Shown: positions 1 to 6,274 of the stretch, in pieces
Position numbering within the stretch: position 1 is the stretch's first letter
How the letters are laid out: each line of letters starts with the position of its first letter
Origin: Burkholderiales bacterium
Lineage (GTDB): Bacteria; Pseudomonadota; Gammaproteobacteria; Burkholderiales; Burkholderiaceae_C
NCBI GenBank assembly: GCA_947450745.1
Contig: CANFYD010000074.1
Coordinates: 1-10,989, forward strand
Reading direction: 5' to 3'
Length of the DNA: 10,989 nucleotides
Notes under the pieces: model-generated
What the model was told of the DNA's origin: nothing
What the model saw: the letters and a program-made list of their open reading frames with translations, nothing else
Databases searched by the model: none
Made by a program: the position numbers and the translations under genes

Positions 1-648
1 AAAGGGCACGCGGCCACGAAACACCAGATCACCCGCGATCAACAGCTTCAGCTGCGGCACATACACCACCAGATCCTCGGGCGTATGGGCCGGGCCGGCC
101 GGGTGCAATTCGAAGTCCAGGCCACCCAGGCGCAAAGTGATGGGCTTGTCTATCCAGCGGTCGGCTGCCACCAGCACGGTCTTGTCGTCGATCCAGGGGA
201 ACAGCTCGTCGCGACTGGCCTGCAAGCGCAGCGCGGCCGTTTCGGAATGCAGGTAGATCTGCCCGTCACGCTGCGCAATCACTTCGGCACCGGCCTGTTT
301 GAAGGCCTGCAGGCCGTAAATATGGTCCGCATGGTAGTGCGTGACGATGACCGCCTTGATCGGCGCAGCGGTGACGCGGCGGATCTCTTGGATCAGCTCT
401 TGCGCCAAAGCCGGCGAGCCGAGCGCATCAACCACGATGACGCCCTCCGGCGTGACGACGAAGGCAGCGTTCGAGATGAAATTGCGGTTTGCCGCCGAGC
501 CCAGCGCCGACTCGCCCTGCACCATCCAGGTTTGCGCCGCCACTTGGGCGGCCCGCAACGCTTGCGCCGAGGCAGCTGTCGCACTCAGACCCGCCAGCAA
601 AACAGCTGCGGCGGTACGGCAATGAAAGATAAAGCTATTTATTCGCAT
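1..648 (-). CDS. MBL-fold metallohydrolase, SoxH-like (C terminus missing)
   Basis: Secreted metallo-beta-lactamase-fold hydrolase, open at the window edge: 216 codons are visible from the ATG at 648 to base 1. Residues 1-28 form a signal peptide (hydrophobic AAAVLLAGLSATAASA, cleavage near SAQA). The zinc motif THYHADH lies at residues 103-109 (His104, His106, Asp108, His109). A further His at 188 (GPAHTPEDL) and Asp at 207 (LIAGD) fit the remaining ligands. Homologues called SoxH, or quinoprotein-relay-system zinc hydrolase, occur beside sox and quinoprotein genes, and their substrate is not firmly known. The gene is divergent from fccAB. No good ribosome binding site precedes the ATG (a GAGG lies about 15 nt upstream), so the start is only moderately sure. 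Family assignment is strong; the SoxH-like label rests mainly on context. Confidence 0.85.
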   Translation of the reverse strand, partial: MRINSFIFHCRTAAAVLLAGLSATAASAQALRAAQVAAQTWMVQGESALGSAANRNFISNAAFVVTPEGVIVVDALGSPALAQELIQEIRRVTAAPIKAVIVTHYHADHIYGLQAFKQAGAEVIAQRDGQIYLHSETAALRLQASRDELFPWIDDKTVLVAADRWIDKPITLRLGGLDFELHPAGPAHTPEDLVVYVPQLKLLIAGDLVFRGRVPF

Positions 649-836
649 ACAGTGATATTAGAACCTCGGAGAAGGCCGCGCGGCGTAGTGGTTAGTCCCG
701 ATGGGAACAACACCTTAATTTCAAGATGCTGAACAGCCAGCCGCTCAACCTGCTGCCCGACTCGAGCCCTTCATTCCTCGAGCCCATCACTGGAACCGAC
801 AAACAAAGCTCGTCACCGAGCCAAAAGGAGACGCCA
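649..836. promoter_or_regulatory. Divergent intergenic region, presumed promoters for the MBL gene and fccAB
   Basis: This 188-bp spacer separates the divergent MBL hydrolase gene from fccAB, so it must hold promoters for both unless they are read through from outside. A nonamer CTCGAGCCC occurs twice in direct orientation (761-769 and 777-785, 16 bp start to start), each copy containing the palindrome CTCGAG. On the minus strand TAATAT at 660-655 resembles a -10 box but is only 6 nt from the MBL start codon, which would make a nearly leaderless transcript. No convincing -35/-10 pair was found for fccA. Its ribosome binding site is AAGGAG at 825-830. Confidence 0.4.
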
Positions 837-1166
837 ATGATCAAAATATGCGCACGTTGGGCCCTGCCCTTTGCACTGCCCATTGCCCTGCTCACCGGGG
901 CAGTCCAGGCGCAAGAAGCCAACGAAGCCCTGCTGGCCCGCAACCTGGCCGCCACCTGCGCGAGTTGCCACGGCACCGCCGGACTTGCCAAGGGCGAGAT
1001 GAAGTCACTCGCTGGCCGCAAGGAAGAGGATCTGCTGAAACTGCTCGCCGACTACCGCAGCGGTGCCCAGCCCGCCACCCTGATGCACCAAGTGAGCAAG
1101 GGCTACACCGAAGATCAACTGAGGCTGATCGTCAGGCATTTCGCTGCCCTGCCCGCCAAACCCTGA
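837..1166 (+). CDS. fccA: Flavocytochrome c sulfide dehydrogenase, monoheme cytochrome c subunit
   Basis: Small periplasmic c-type cytochrome of 109 residues, predicted to accept electrons from the flavin subunit encoded next door. Residues 1-25 are a Sec signal peptide ending in AVQAQ. One heme-binding motif CASCH is at 41-45, and Met83 in the TLMHQ segment is the likely sixth iron ligand. The chosen start has AAGGAG six bases upstream; an in-frame ATG at 726 would bury the signal peptide behind 37 polar residues and is rejected. The mature size of about 9 kDa matches monoheme FccA such as that of Chlorobium, not the 21-kDa diheme subunit of Allochromatium. The stop is 10 bp before fccB, whose ribosome binding site GGAG directly follows it, so the two are co-transcribed and probably translationally coupled. 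It could also be labelled soxE-like; the fccA name rests on its partner. Confidence 0.88.
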   Translation: MIKICARWALPFALPIALLTGAVQAQEANEALLARNLAATCASCHGTAGLAKGEMKSLAGRKEEDLLKLLADYRSGAQPATLMHQVSKGYTEDQLRLIVRHFAALPAKP

Positions 1167-1176
1167 GGAGAACGCC

Positions 1177-2457
1177 ATGACTCAACGTGAACTCAATCGA
1201 CGCCATCTACTGCTGAGCGGCCTGGCCTTGGCCGGGGTGGGGCTGAGCGGCTGCGCCAACTTGACGGGCGGTCCTTCAATTGGCCGCGTCCTGGTGCTCG
1301 GCGGCGGCTATGGCGGTGCCACAGCGGCGCGCTACCTGAAGCTGTGGGGCGGCAATGTGGATGTGACTCTGGTCGAGCGGCAAGCCAGCTTCGTCTCCTG
1401 CCCGATGTCCAATCTGGTGCTGGGCGGCTACAAGCAGATGGCCGACATCACCCGCAGCTACGACGCCCTCCAGGCGCTCGGCGTCAAGCGTGTGCAGGGT
1501 GAAGTGGTGGCCATCGACGCTGCCGGCAAAACGGTGCGCTTGGCCGACGGCACGGTGCTGGCCTACGACAGGCTGATCCTGTCTCCCGGCATCGACTTCA
1601 TGTCCGAGCAAGTCGGCGGCTTGAAGGCGGCGCTGGATACCGGACAGGTCCTGCATGGCTGGAAGGCCGGCCCACAGACCGTCGCCCTGCGCAAGCAATT
1701 GGAGGCCATGCCCGATGGCGGCGTGTTCGCGATCACCGTCCCCAAAGTGCCGTACCGCTGCCCACCTGGGCCGTATGAGCGCGCTTGCCTGGTGGCCAGC
1801 TATTTGAAGCAGTACAAGCCGAAATCCAAACTGCTGTTGCTGGACGCCAACGCGGAGATCCAGTCAAAGAAGGCGCTGTTCGAGAAAGCCTTCAAACAGC
1901 ATTACGACGGTCTGCTGGAATACCGCCCGAACGCCGAGCTGAAGGAAGTGGCGAACGGCGGGCACCTGGCCAAGCTGGACTTCGAGGACGTGAAAGCCGA
2001 TGTGCTGAACGTCATTCCGCCGCAGCGCGCCGCCGATCTGGCCGTCCTGGCCGGCGTCGTCAACATCAACCAGCGCTGGGCCGGTGTCAACTGGTTGAGC
2101 ATGGAATCCACCGCCGTGCCCGGCATTCATGTGCTGGGTGACGCGACCTTCCCGGCACCGGTCATGCCCAAGTCCGGCCACATGGCCAACCAGCATGCCA
2201 AGGTGGCGGCAGCGGCGGTGATCCAGTTGCTCAAGGGCGAGCCGGTGAACCCGACGCCGGTGGTGATGAACACCTGCTACAGCTTTGTGAGCGCGCGCGA
2301 CGTGATCCATGTGGCGTCGGTGCATCAATACGATGCGGCCGAAAAAACCTTCAAACCGGTAGCCGGCTCGGGCGGGGTGTCGGCCGCAGCCAACCAGATC
2401 GAGGGACGCTACGCCTTGTCCTGGGCCGAGAACATCTGGGCCGATACGCTGGGTTGA
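1177..2457 (+). CDS. fccB: Sulfide dehydrogenase (flavocytochrome c), FAD-binding subunit
   Basis: FAD-dependent sulfide dehydrogenase of 426 residues, also called SoxF, which oxidises sulfide in the periplasm and passes electrons to the FccA heme. The nucleotide-binding glycine motif GGGYGG is at 42-47. Cys75 in SFVSCPMSN aligns with the cysteine that binds FAD covalently in Allochromatium FccB. Cys195 (YRCPPGPYERA) and Cys367 (NTCYS) match the redox-active disulfide pair. The second dinucleotide region (HVLGDATFPAPVMPKSG, 318-334) and the C-terminal FCSD-type domain are intact. The N terminus has Arg-Arg at 8-9 before a hydrophobic stretch, consistent with Tat export, and LSGC at 23-26 looks like a lipobox, so the subunit could be lipid anchored. 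An extra Cys204 sits nine residues after Cys195. The start has GGAG six bases upstream. Length is normal for the family. Confidence 0.95.
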   Translation: MTQRELNRRHLLLSGLALAGVGLSGCANLTGGPSIGRVLVLGGGYGGATAARYLKLWGGNVDVTLVERQASFVSCPMSNLVLGGYKQMADITRSYDALQALGVKRVQGEVVAIDAAGKTVRLADGTVLAYDRLILSPGIDFMSEQVGGLKAALDTGQVLHGWKAGPQTVALRKQLEAMPDGGVFAITVPKVPYRCPPGPYERACLVASYLKQYKPKSKLLLLDANAEIQSKKALFEKAFKQHYDGLLEYRPNAELKEVANGGHLAKLDFEDVKADVLNVIPPQRAADLAVLAGVVNINQRWAGVNWLSMESTAVPGIHVLGDATFPAPVMPKSGHMANQHAKVAAAAVIQLLKGEPVNPTPVVMNTCYSFVSARDVIHVASVHQYDAAEKTFKPVAGSGGVSAAANQIEGRYALSWAENIWADTLG

Positions 2458-2465
2458 TCGATCGA

Positions 2466-2489
2466 TTGATTGGCTGGCTTGATTGGCTG
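2466..2489. repeat. Short direct repeat after fccB
   Basis: The 11-mer TTGATTGGCTG occurs at 2466-2476 and again at 2479-2489, with a 13-bp offset, a few bases after the fccB stop codon. It sits in a GATT/TGGC-rich low-complexity stretch just upstream of the convergent hairpin. No coding role is possible here. Confidence 0.6.
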
Positions 2490-2500
2490 AGTTGGCCCGC

Positions 2501-2525
2501 ACCGGGCCCGATTTTTGGGCCCGGT
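2501..2525. terminator. Bidirectional hairpin between convergent fccB and cytochrome c4-like gene
   Basis: A perfect 9-bp stem, ACCGGGCCC (2501-2509) pairing with GGGCCCGGT (2517-2525), encloses the 7-base loop GATTTTT. It lies in the 71-bp gap between the stop codons of two convergent genes, exactly where a shared transcription stop is expected. There is no clear U-tract on either flank, so it is not a textbook intrinsic terminator; it may act with Rho or as a 3'-end stabiliser. Confidence 0.6.
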
Positions 2526-2528
2526 TGT

Positions 2529-3149
2529 TCAATTCAAACCGCTGATGTAGGCGGACACCGCTTTCAACTCCAACTCACTGAGCTTGCTGGCGATCGCGTG
2601 CATGACCGCGTTGTCGTTGGTCCGCTCACGCTTGTTGAACAGCTTCAGCTGCGTCTCGGTGTATTGCGCATGTTGACCCGCCAGGCGCGGTAATTGCGCC
2701 GTGCCGTAGGCCTTGCTGCCGTGACAGCCGGCACAGGCAGGTACGCCTGAAAATGGGTTGCCACGCAAGTAGATGAAGCGACCCACTTGCGCCAAGTCGC
2801 TGTCCTCGACGGTGTGCGCAATCGGCTGGCGGCTCTCGAAATAGCGGCCCAGCGCTGCAAAGTCCTCAGCGTTCAGGCCATCCACCATCGGCTGCATCGT
2901 GCTGCTCTTGCGTTTGCCGGACTGATAGTCCGTCAGTTGTCGCGTGACATAAGCCGCATGTTGACCGGCCAAGCGAGGGAAGACCGGGCTGGAGCTTTCC
3001 CCTTCCGCACCGTGGCAGAGGAAGCATTTGCCTTGCACGATGTCCTCGGCCCTGGACATATCCTGGGCCGCAGCCGCAGGAACTTGTGCCAGCGTACTGG
3101 CCGACGCCAGCATCAGCAGGCCGGCCATCCATCGAAGTTGTTTTGTCAT
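2529..3149 (-). CDS. Diheme cytochrome c4-like protein
   Basis: Periplasmic diheme c-type cytochrome of 206 residues, last gene of the minus-strand sox array. After a signal peptide (about 1-28, ending AAAAQ) come two similar cytochrome c domains. Heme motifs are CFLCH (42-46) and CAGCH (139-143), each followed by a PRLAGQHA.Y segment (58-67 and 154-163) that marks the internal duplication of the c4 family. Candidate axial methionines are Met85 or Met88 and Met183. Cytochromes c4 carry electrons to terminal oxidases, and here the protein most likely takes electrons from SoxAX, SoxCD or FccAB. The diheme SoxE of Paracoccus is an alternative name, but orthology cannot be judged by eye. A GGAG lies nine bases before the ATG. 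The gene starts 64 bp after the transporter stop. Confidence 0.9.
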   Translation of the reverse strand: MTKQLRWMAGLLMLASASTLAQVPAAAAQDMSRAEDIVQGKCFLCHGAEGESSSPVFPRLAGQHAAYVTRQLTDYQSGKRKSSTMQPMVDGLNAEDFAALGRYFESRQPIAHTVEDSDLAQVGRFIYLRGNPFSGVPACAGCHGSKAYGTAQLPRLAGQHAQYTETQLKLFNKRERTNDNAVMHAIASKLSELELKAVSAYISGLN

Positions 3150-3213
3150 TGGCGCAGGCTCCAGTTGTACAGCGGGAAGCTCTTGATCCAGTGAGCGCCC
3201 GGCTCAGCGTCGC

Positions 3214-4371
3214 TCACGGCCTGGCGGAATTAGGCAAGGCCTGGTCGGCAGGAAAAAGGCTGTCGACAGGTGCCTTGCGCTCCGCCCGTTGATCGACCCA
3301 GGCATCGGTCAGCGCGGCCGCCGCCCACATCGCCGACAAAGTCACCCAAGAGGTGACGGTAAACACCGCAGCACCCGACAGGCCGGCACCGACCGCACAG
3401 CCCCCGGCCAACATGCCGCCAAAGCCCATCAGCACCGCGCCGACCAAGTAGCGGCGCATGCTGGCCCCGCCGGCAAAGCCTTCCAACTTCAGTTCCCGGA
3501 ACAAAGCCGCCGCCAAAAATGCACCGAAAAAGACGCCCGGCACCAAGCCGAGGTCAAAGGTCGGCGCTTTGTCCGGCGCAAACAGCACCCGCACCAAGAC
3601 CTCGGCCGATGGGCCGGTGAAGCTCAAGCTTTGCACCGGCGCGGCCGCTGCCTCCAAGCTGTTCATCGCCACATAGCCGGTGAACCACCAAGCCGCGCTG
3701 ATGCTCAAGCCCACCATGCTGGCCCCGGCCCAGCCCCAGGCACTGACTTTTTGATGTCGCGCCCAACGGATAGCAGCCACCAGCCAAAGCGCCCCGAACA
3801 GCAGCGCGCCGGTGCGCCCCAGGCCGGTGATGGCGATCAGGTCGCGGGCGCTGCCGCCCTCTACCGTCCACCATGAAGAAATTTGCTCGCGCAGCGGTGC
3901 CAGGATGCCGGCCCCTGCGGCCTGCGCCGTCACGGCAAACACCAAGCCGGACAACACCGAGCGCAAATTGCCCTGCGCGGCCAGCACCAGCAGCCGACTG
4001 GAACAACCGCGCGCCAGAATCATGCCGACGCCGAACAAGGCCCCGCCGATGGCAGCCCCGGACAAACTGCCGCGCGCGGCCAGTTGGCGGGCACTGCTGA
4101 CATCCAACCAGCCCATCGCGATCAGGCCCTGGGTCGCAAGCAAGGCGGTGGCAAAGGCGAACAACCACACTGTCAGCTTGCCGCCGGGCTGGCCGCGTGA
4201 AAACTCGATGGTGGCGGCACGCAGGCAAAAGCGCGAGCGCTGCGCAAAAAACCCGAACATCAGGCCGATCAACAACCCACCCACACCCAACGCACGGGCT
4301 TGGCCAAGGCCATCGATCAGCCCACCTATCAGCCCATCGATCAGCCCATTCAGTTGCAGCGGAACTTGCAT
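3214..4371 (-). CDS. YeeE/YedE-family sulfur-compound transporter (SoxT/TsuA-like)
   Basis: Inner-membrane protein of 385 residues with about nine or more hydrophobic segments, belonging to the YeeE/YedE family, which includes the thiosulfate importer TsuA and the sox-linked SoxT. Three family-conserved cysteine motifs are intact: SRFCLRAA (Cys49), ARGCSSRLL (Cys123) and GGCAVGAGLSG (Cys325). In TsuA three such cysteines line the pathway and are thought to relay thiosulfate. Placement between soxB and a cytochrome gene supports uptake or export of thiosulfate or a related compound in the Sox pathway; the actual substrate is inferred. The N terminus (residues 9-22, GLIDGLIGGLIDGL) is encoded by a 12-bp tandem repeat and precedes the first conserved segment, so it may be a lineage-specific addition or the true start may lie further in. 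The upstream AAGG/AGG ribosome binding site is weak. Confidence 0.85.
   Translation of the reverse strand: MQVPLQLNGLIDGLIGGLIDGLGQARALGVGGLLIGLMFGFFAQRSRFCLRAATIEFSRGQPGGKLTVWLFAFATALLATQGLIAMGWLDVSSARQLAARGSLSGAAIGGALFGVGMILARGCSSRLLVLAAQGNLRSVLSGLVFAVTAQAAGAGILAPLREQISSWWTVEGGSARDLIAITGLGRTGALLFGALWLVAAIRWARHQKVSAWGWAGASMVGLSISAAWWFTGYVAMNSLEAAAAPVQSLSFTGPSAEVLVRVLFAPDKAPTFDLGLVPGVFFGAFLAAALFRELKLEGFAGGASMRRYLVGAVLMGFGGMLAGGCAVGAGLSGAAVFTVTSWVTLSAMWAAAALTDAWVDQRAERKAPVDSLFPADQALPNSARP
4311..4346. repeat. 12-bp tandem repeat (three units) in the transporter N-terminal coding region
   Basis: Three head-to-tail units are CATCGATCAGCC (4311-4322), CACCTATCAGCC (4323-4334) and CATCGATCAGCC (4335-4346), followed by a partial CATTCAG. 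The first and third units are identical; the middle one differs at three positions. Because the unit is a multiple of three, changes in copy number would add or remove four residues of the GLID/GLIG pattern without a frameshift. Confidence 0.85.
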
Positions 4372-4427
4372 GTTGTGCCTACCTTGCCTCGCGATGTGCG
4401 CTGACCATCAGCCACACCACGCTACTT

Positions 4428-6161
4428 TTAGGCCACCCAACCCGGGTTGCCCTTGACACCGATCAAACGTGGCGTGTTGATCTTGCGGGTGCCGACGCGG
4501 CCCTGCGTCTTCAACCACTGCTCCAGCACATCCCACACCATGCGGGTGCCGGGCAAGCTGGCGGCTTCTTCGGCTACCGGCGCCCAACCGGCCACCTTGT
4601 ACTTCTTGCTCGCATCGATTGGCTTGCCGTGCAAGCGCATGTCCTGGATACGCCTGCCCATCGCGGCGCCGGGTTCGCAGGCGTAGCTCAAGCCGCCAAC
4701 TCGCACCATGTCGCCGCCCTGCTGGTAGTAGGGGTCGGGGTTGAAAAGGTTGTCGCACACATCTTCCAGCACCGTCTTGATCATCTCGCCGCTCATCTCG
4801 GTCACGGTGGCGTAGGAATAGGTGGTGGCCACTTGGTCCATCAACAGCTCGCGGGTGATGGTGTCGCCGGGTAGCAGCGTCGTACCCCAGCGAAAACCGG
4901 GCGAAAAGGCGATCTCGGCGCCCTGCACTTCCATCAGCGCATCGACGATCAACTGATCCCAACTGCCGTTGAAGTTGCCCCGGCGGTAGAGCAAGCCGTC
5001 GCTGATGGCCAGGCGCTCGGACAGCTTGGCTTCATACGGTTTGCGCACCTTGTCGATCAAGGCGTCCATCTCCGGGTCGGCGCGCAGCATGTTGGAGAAC
5101 ACCGGCAGCAACTTGTAGCGGAAGTCGGACACCCGCCCGTCCTTCACCTCGAAGTCCAGCACGCCGAGGAACTTGCCATTGCTGCCGGCATTGGTCACCA
5201 GCGTTTGCCCACCGGCGTTCTTGACCAGTACCGGCACCGGCACGCCGTCGTGCGTGTGACCGCCCAGGATGGCGTCGATGCCGCGCACCCGGGCGGCCAT
5301 CTTCAAGTCGACGTCCATGCCGTTGTGCGACAGCACCACCACCACCTTGGCACCCTTGCCGCGGGCTTCCAACACCATCGCCTGCATGTTTTCGTCCTGG
5401 ATGCCGAACGCCCAGTCAGCCACCATATAGCGCGGGTTGGCAATCGGGGTGTAGGGGAAGGCCTGCCCGATGATGGCGCAGGACACGCCGTTGATTTCCT
5501 TGATCACGTAGGGGCTGAACACCGGGTCGCCAAAGTCATTGGTCTTCACGTTCTGGGCGACAAAATCGACCTTGCCCTTGAAGTCTTTCTCCAAGATTTC
5601 CTTGACCCGTTCCATGCCGTAGGTGAACTCCCAGTGGCCGGTCATCACGTCCACGCCGAGCAATTTGCAGGCGTCCACCATGTCTTGCCCGTTGGTCCAC
5701 AAGGAGGTGGCCGAGCCTTGCCAGGTGTCGCCGCCGTCCAGCAACAAGGCACCGGGCCGGCTGCCCTTCATCTTCTTGACCAAGGTGGCCAGATGGGCAA
5801 AACCGCCAACCCGCCCGTAGCGCCGCGCGGCCCGCTCGAAGTCGAGATAAGTGAAGGCATGGGCCAGCGCCGTGCCGGGCCGCACGCCAGCAGCCTTCAG
5901 CATCTGCTCGCCCACCACATGGGGGCTTTGCCCGCTCATGCTCCCCAAACCGAGGTTGACATTGGGCTCGCGAAAATAGATCGGCTTCAACTGCGCGTGG
6001 CAATCGGTCATGTGCAGAAAGGACACTTGACCAAAGGCTGGCAGGTCGTACAAGCCATGCTCGGCGGTCGCTGCATCGGCATCGGCATAACGTGCTAAAC
6101 CCATGCCCGCCACCGAAGCGGCCGACAGCACCTGCATAAATTCGCGTTTGCTCAGATTCAT
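4428..6161 (-). CDS. soxB: Thiosulfohydrolase SoxB
   Basis: Periplasmic dimanganese hydrolase of 577 residues that releases sulfate from the S-thiosulfonated cysteine of SoxY. It belongs to the 5'-nucleotidase/metallophosphatase family. Visible motifs in order: TDCHAQ (52-57, Asp53 and His55), GGDTWQGS (143-150, Asp145), GHWEF (175-179, His176), SHNGMD (278-283) and GGHTHDG (300-306, His302 and His304), together giving the metal site; RRGNFNGSWDQL (393-404) and FSPGFRWGT (419-427) belong to the C-terminal substrate-side domain. Length is typical of SoxB. The N terminus SKREFMQVLSAASVAGMGL resembles a Tat signal but has Lys-Arg at 5-6 in place of the usual Arg-Arg. The Shine-Dalgarno match is weak. 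A terminator-like hairpin lies in the 113-bp gap behind soxX, so soxB may be transcribed at a different level from the genes before it. Confidence 0.97.
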   Translation of the reverse strand: MNLSKREFMQVLSAASVAGMGLARYADADAATAEHGLYDLPAFGQVSFLHMTDCHAQLKPIYFREPNVNLGLGSMSGQSPHVVGEQMLKAAGVRPGTALAHAFTYLDFERAARRYGRVGGFAHLATLVKKMKGSRPGALLLDGGDTWQGSATSLWTNGQDMVDACKLLGVDVMTGHWEFTYGMERVKEILEKDFKGKVDFVAQNVKTNDFGDPVFSPYVIKEINGVSCAIIGQAFPYTPIANPRYMVADWAFGIQDENMQAMVLEARGKGAKVVVVLSHNGMDVDLKMAARVRGIDAILGGHTHDGVPVPVLVKNAGGQTLVTNAGSNGKFLGVLDFEVKDGRVSDFRYKLLPVFSNMLRADPEMDALIDKVRKPYEAKLSERLAISDGLLYRRGNFNGSWDQLIVDALMEVQGAEIAFSPGFRWGTTLLPGDTITRELLMDQVATTYSYATVTEMSGEMIKTVLEDVCDNLFNPDPYYQQGGDMVRVGGLSYACEPGAAMGRRIQDMRLHGKPIDASKKYKVAGWAPVAEEAASLPGTRMVWDVLEQWLKTQGRVGTRKINTPRLIGVKGNPGWVA

Positions 6162-6193
6162 GATAAGTACTCGCTTATGTTCTTGTTCAAAGA

Positions 6194-6215
6194 AAGCCCG
6201 CGCTGGGGCGGGCTT
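6194..6215 (-). terminator. Terminator-like hairpin between soxX and soxB
   Basis: Read on the minus strand, AAGCCCGC pairs with GCGGGCTT (8 bp, loop CCCAGC) and is followed directly by a T-rich run, TTTCTTTG. This is the form of an intrinsic terminator for transcripts coming from soxX. Because soxB lies just downstream on the same strand, it would act as a partial terminator or attenuator, or as a 3'-end stabiliser of the soxCDYZAX mRNA. Confidence 0.6.
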
Positions 6216-6241
6216 GCTGTCGGTCGGTTGATCGGCTCGCT

Positions 6242-6257
6242 GGAATGGCGGAATGGC
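6242..6257. repeat. 8-bp tandem duplication downstream of soxX
   Basis: GGAATGGC occurs twice in tandem (6242-6249 and 6250-6257) in the soxX-soxB spacer, about 18 bp beyond the soxX stop codon. It is short and its significance is unknown. Confidence 0.5.
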
Positions 6258-6274
6258 GAAGCCAGTGCCGACGA

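Noticed and set aside
655..660. TAATAT as the -10 box of the MBL hydrolase promoter
   Set aside because: It is only 6 nt from the start codon and no -35 hexamer stands at the right distance, so it is mentioned only as a possibility.
726..836. Upstream in-frame ATG extending fccA by 37 residues
   Set aside because: The extension is polar and places the clear signal peptide internally, while the ATG at 837 has AAGGAG at ideal spacing.
1864..2532. 222-codon minus-strand open frame opposite fccB
   Set aside because: Antisense to the well-supported fccB, with shadow-like His/Gly/Arg-rich composition.
3191..3217. GTGAGCG/CGCTCAC inverted repeat after the transporter gene, considered as a terminator
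   Set aside because: The stem is only 7 bp with a 13-base loop and no T-tract; it is too weak to call.
5205..6098. 297-codon plus-strand open frame opposite soxB
   Set aside because: Antisense shadow in GC-rich DNA; no signal peptide, motif or ribosome binding site, and soxB is certain.
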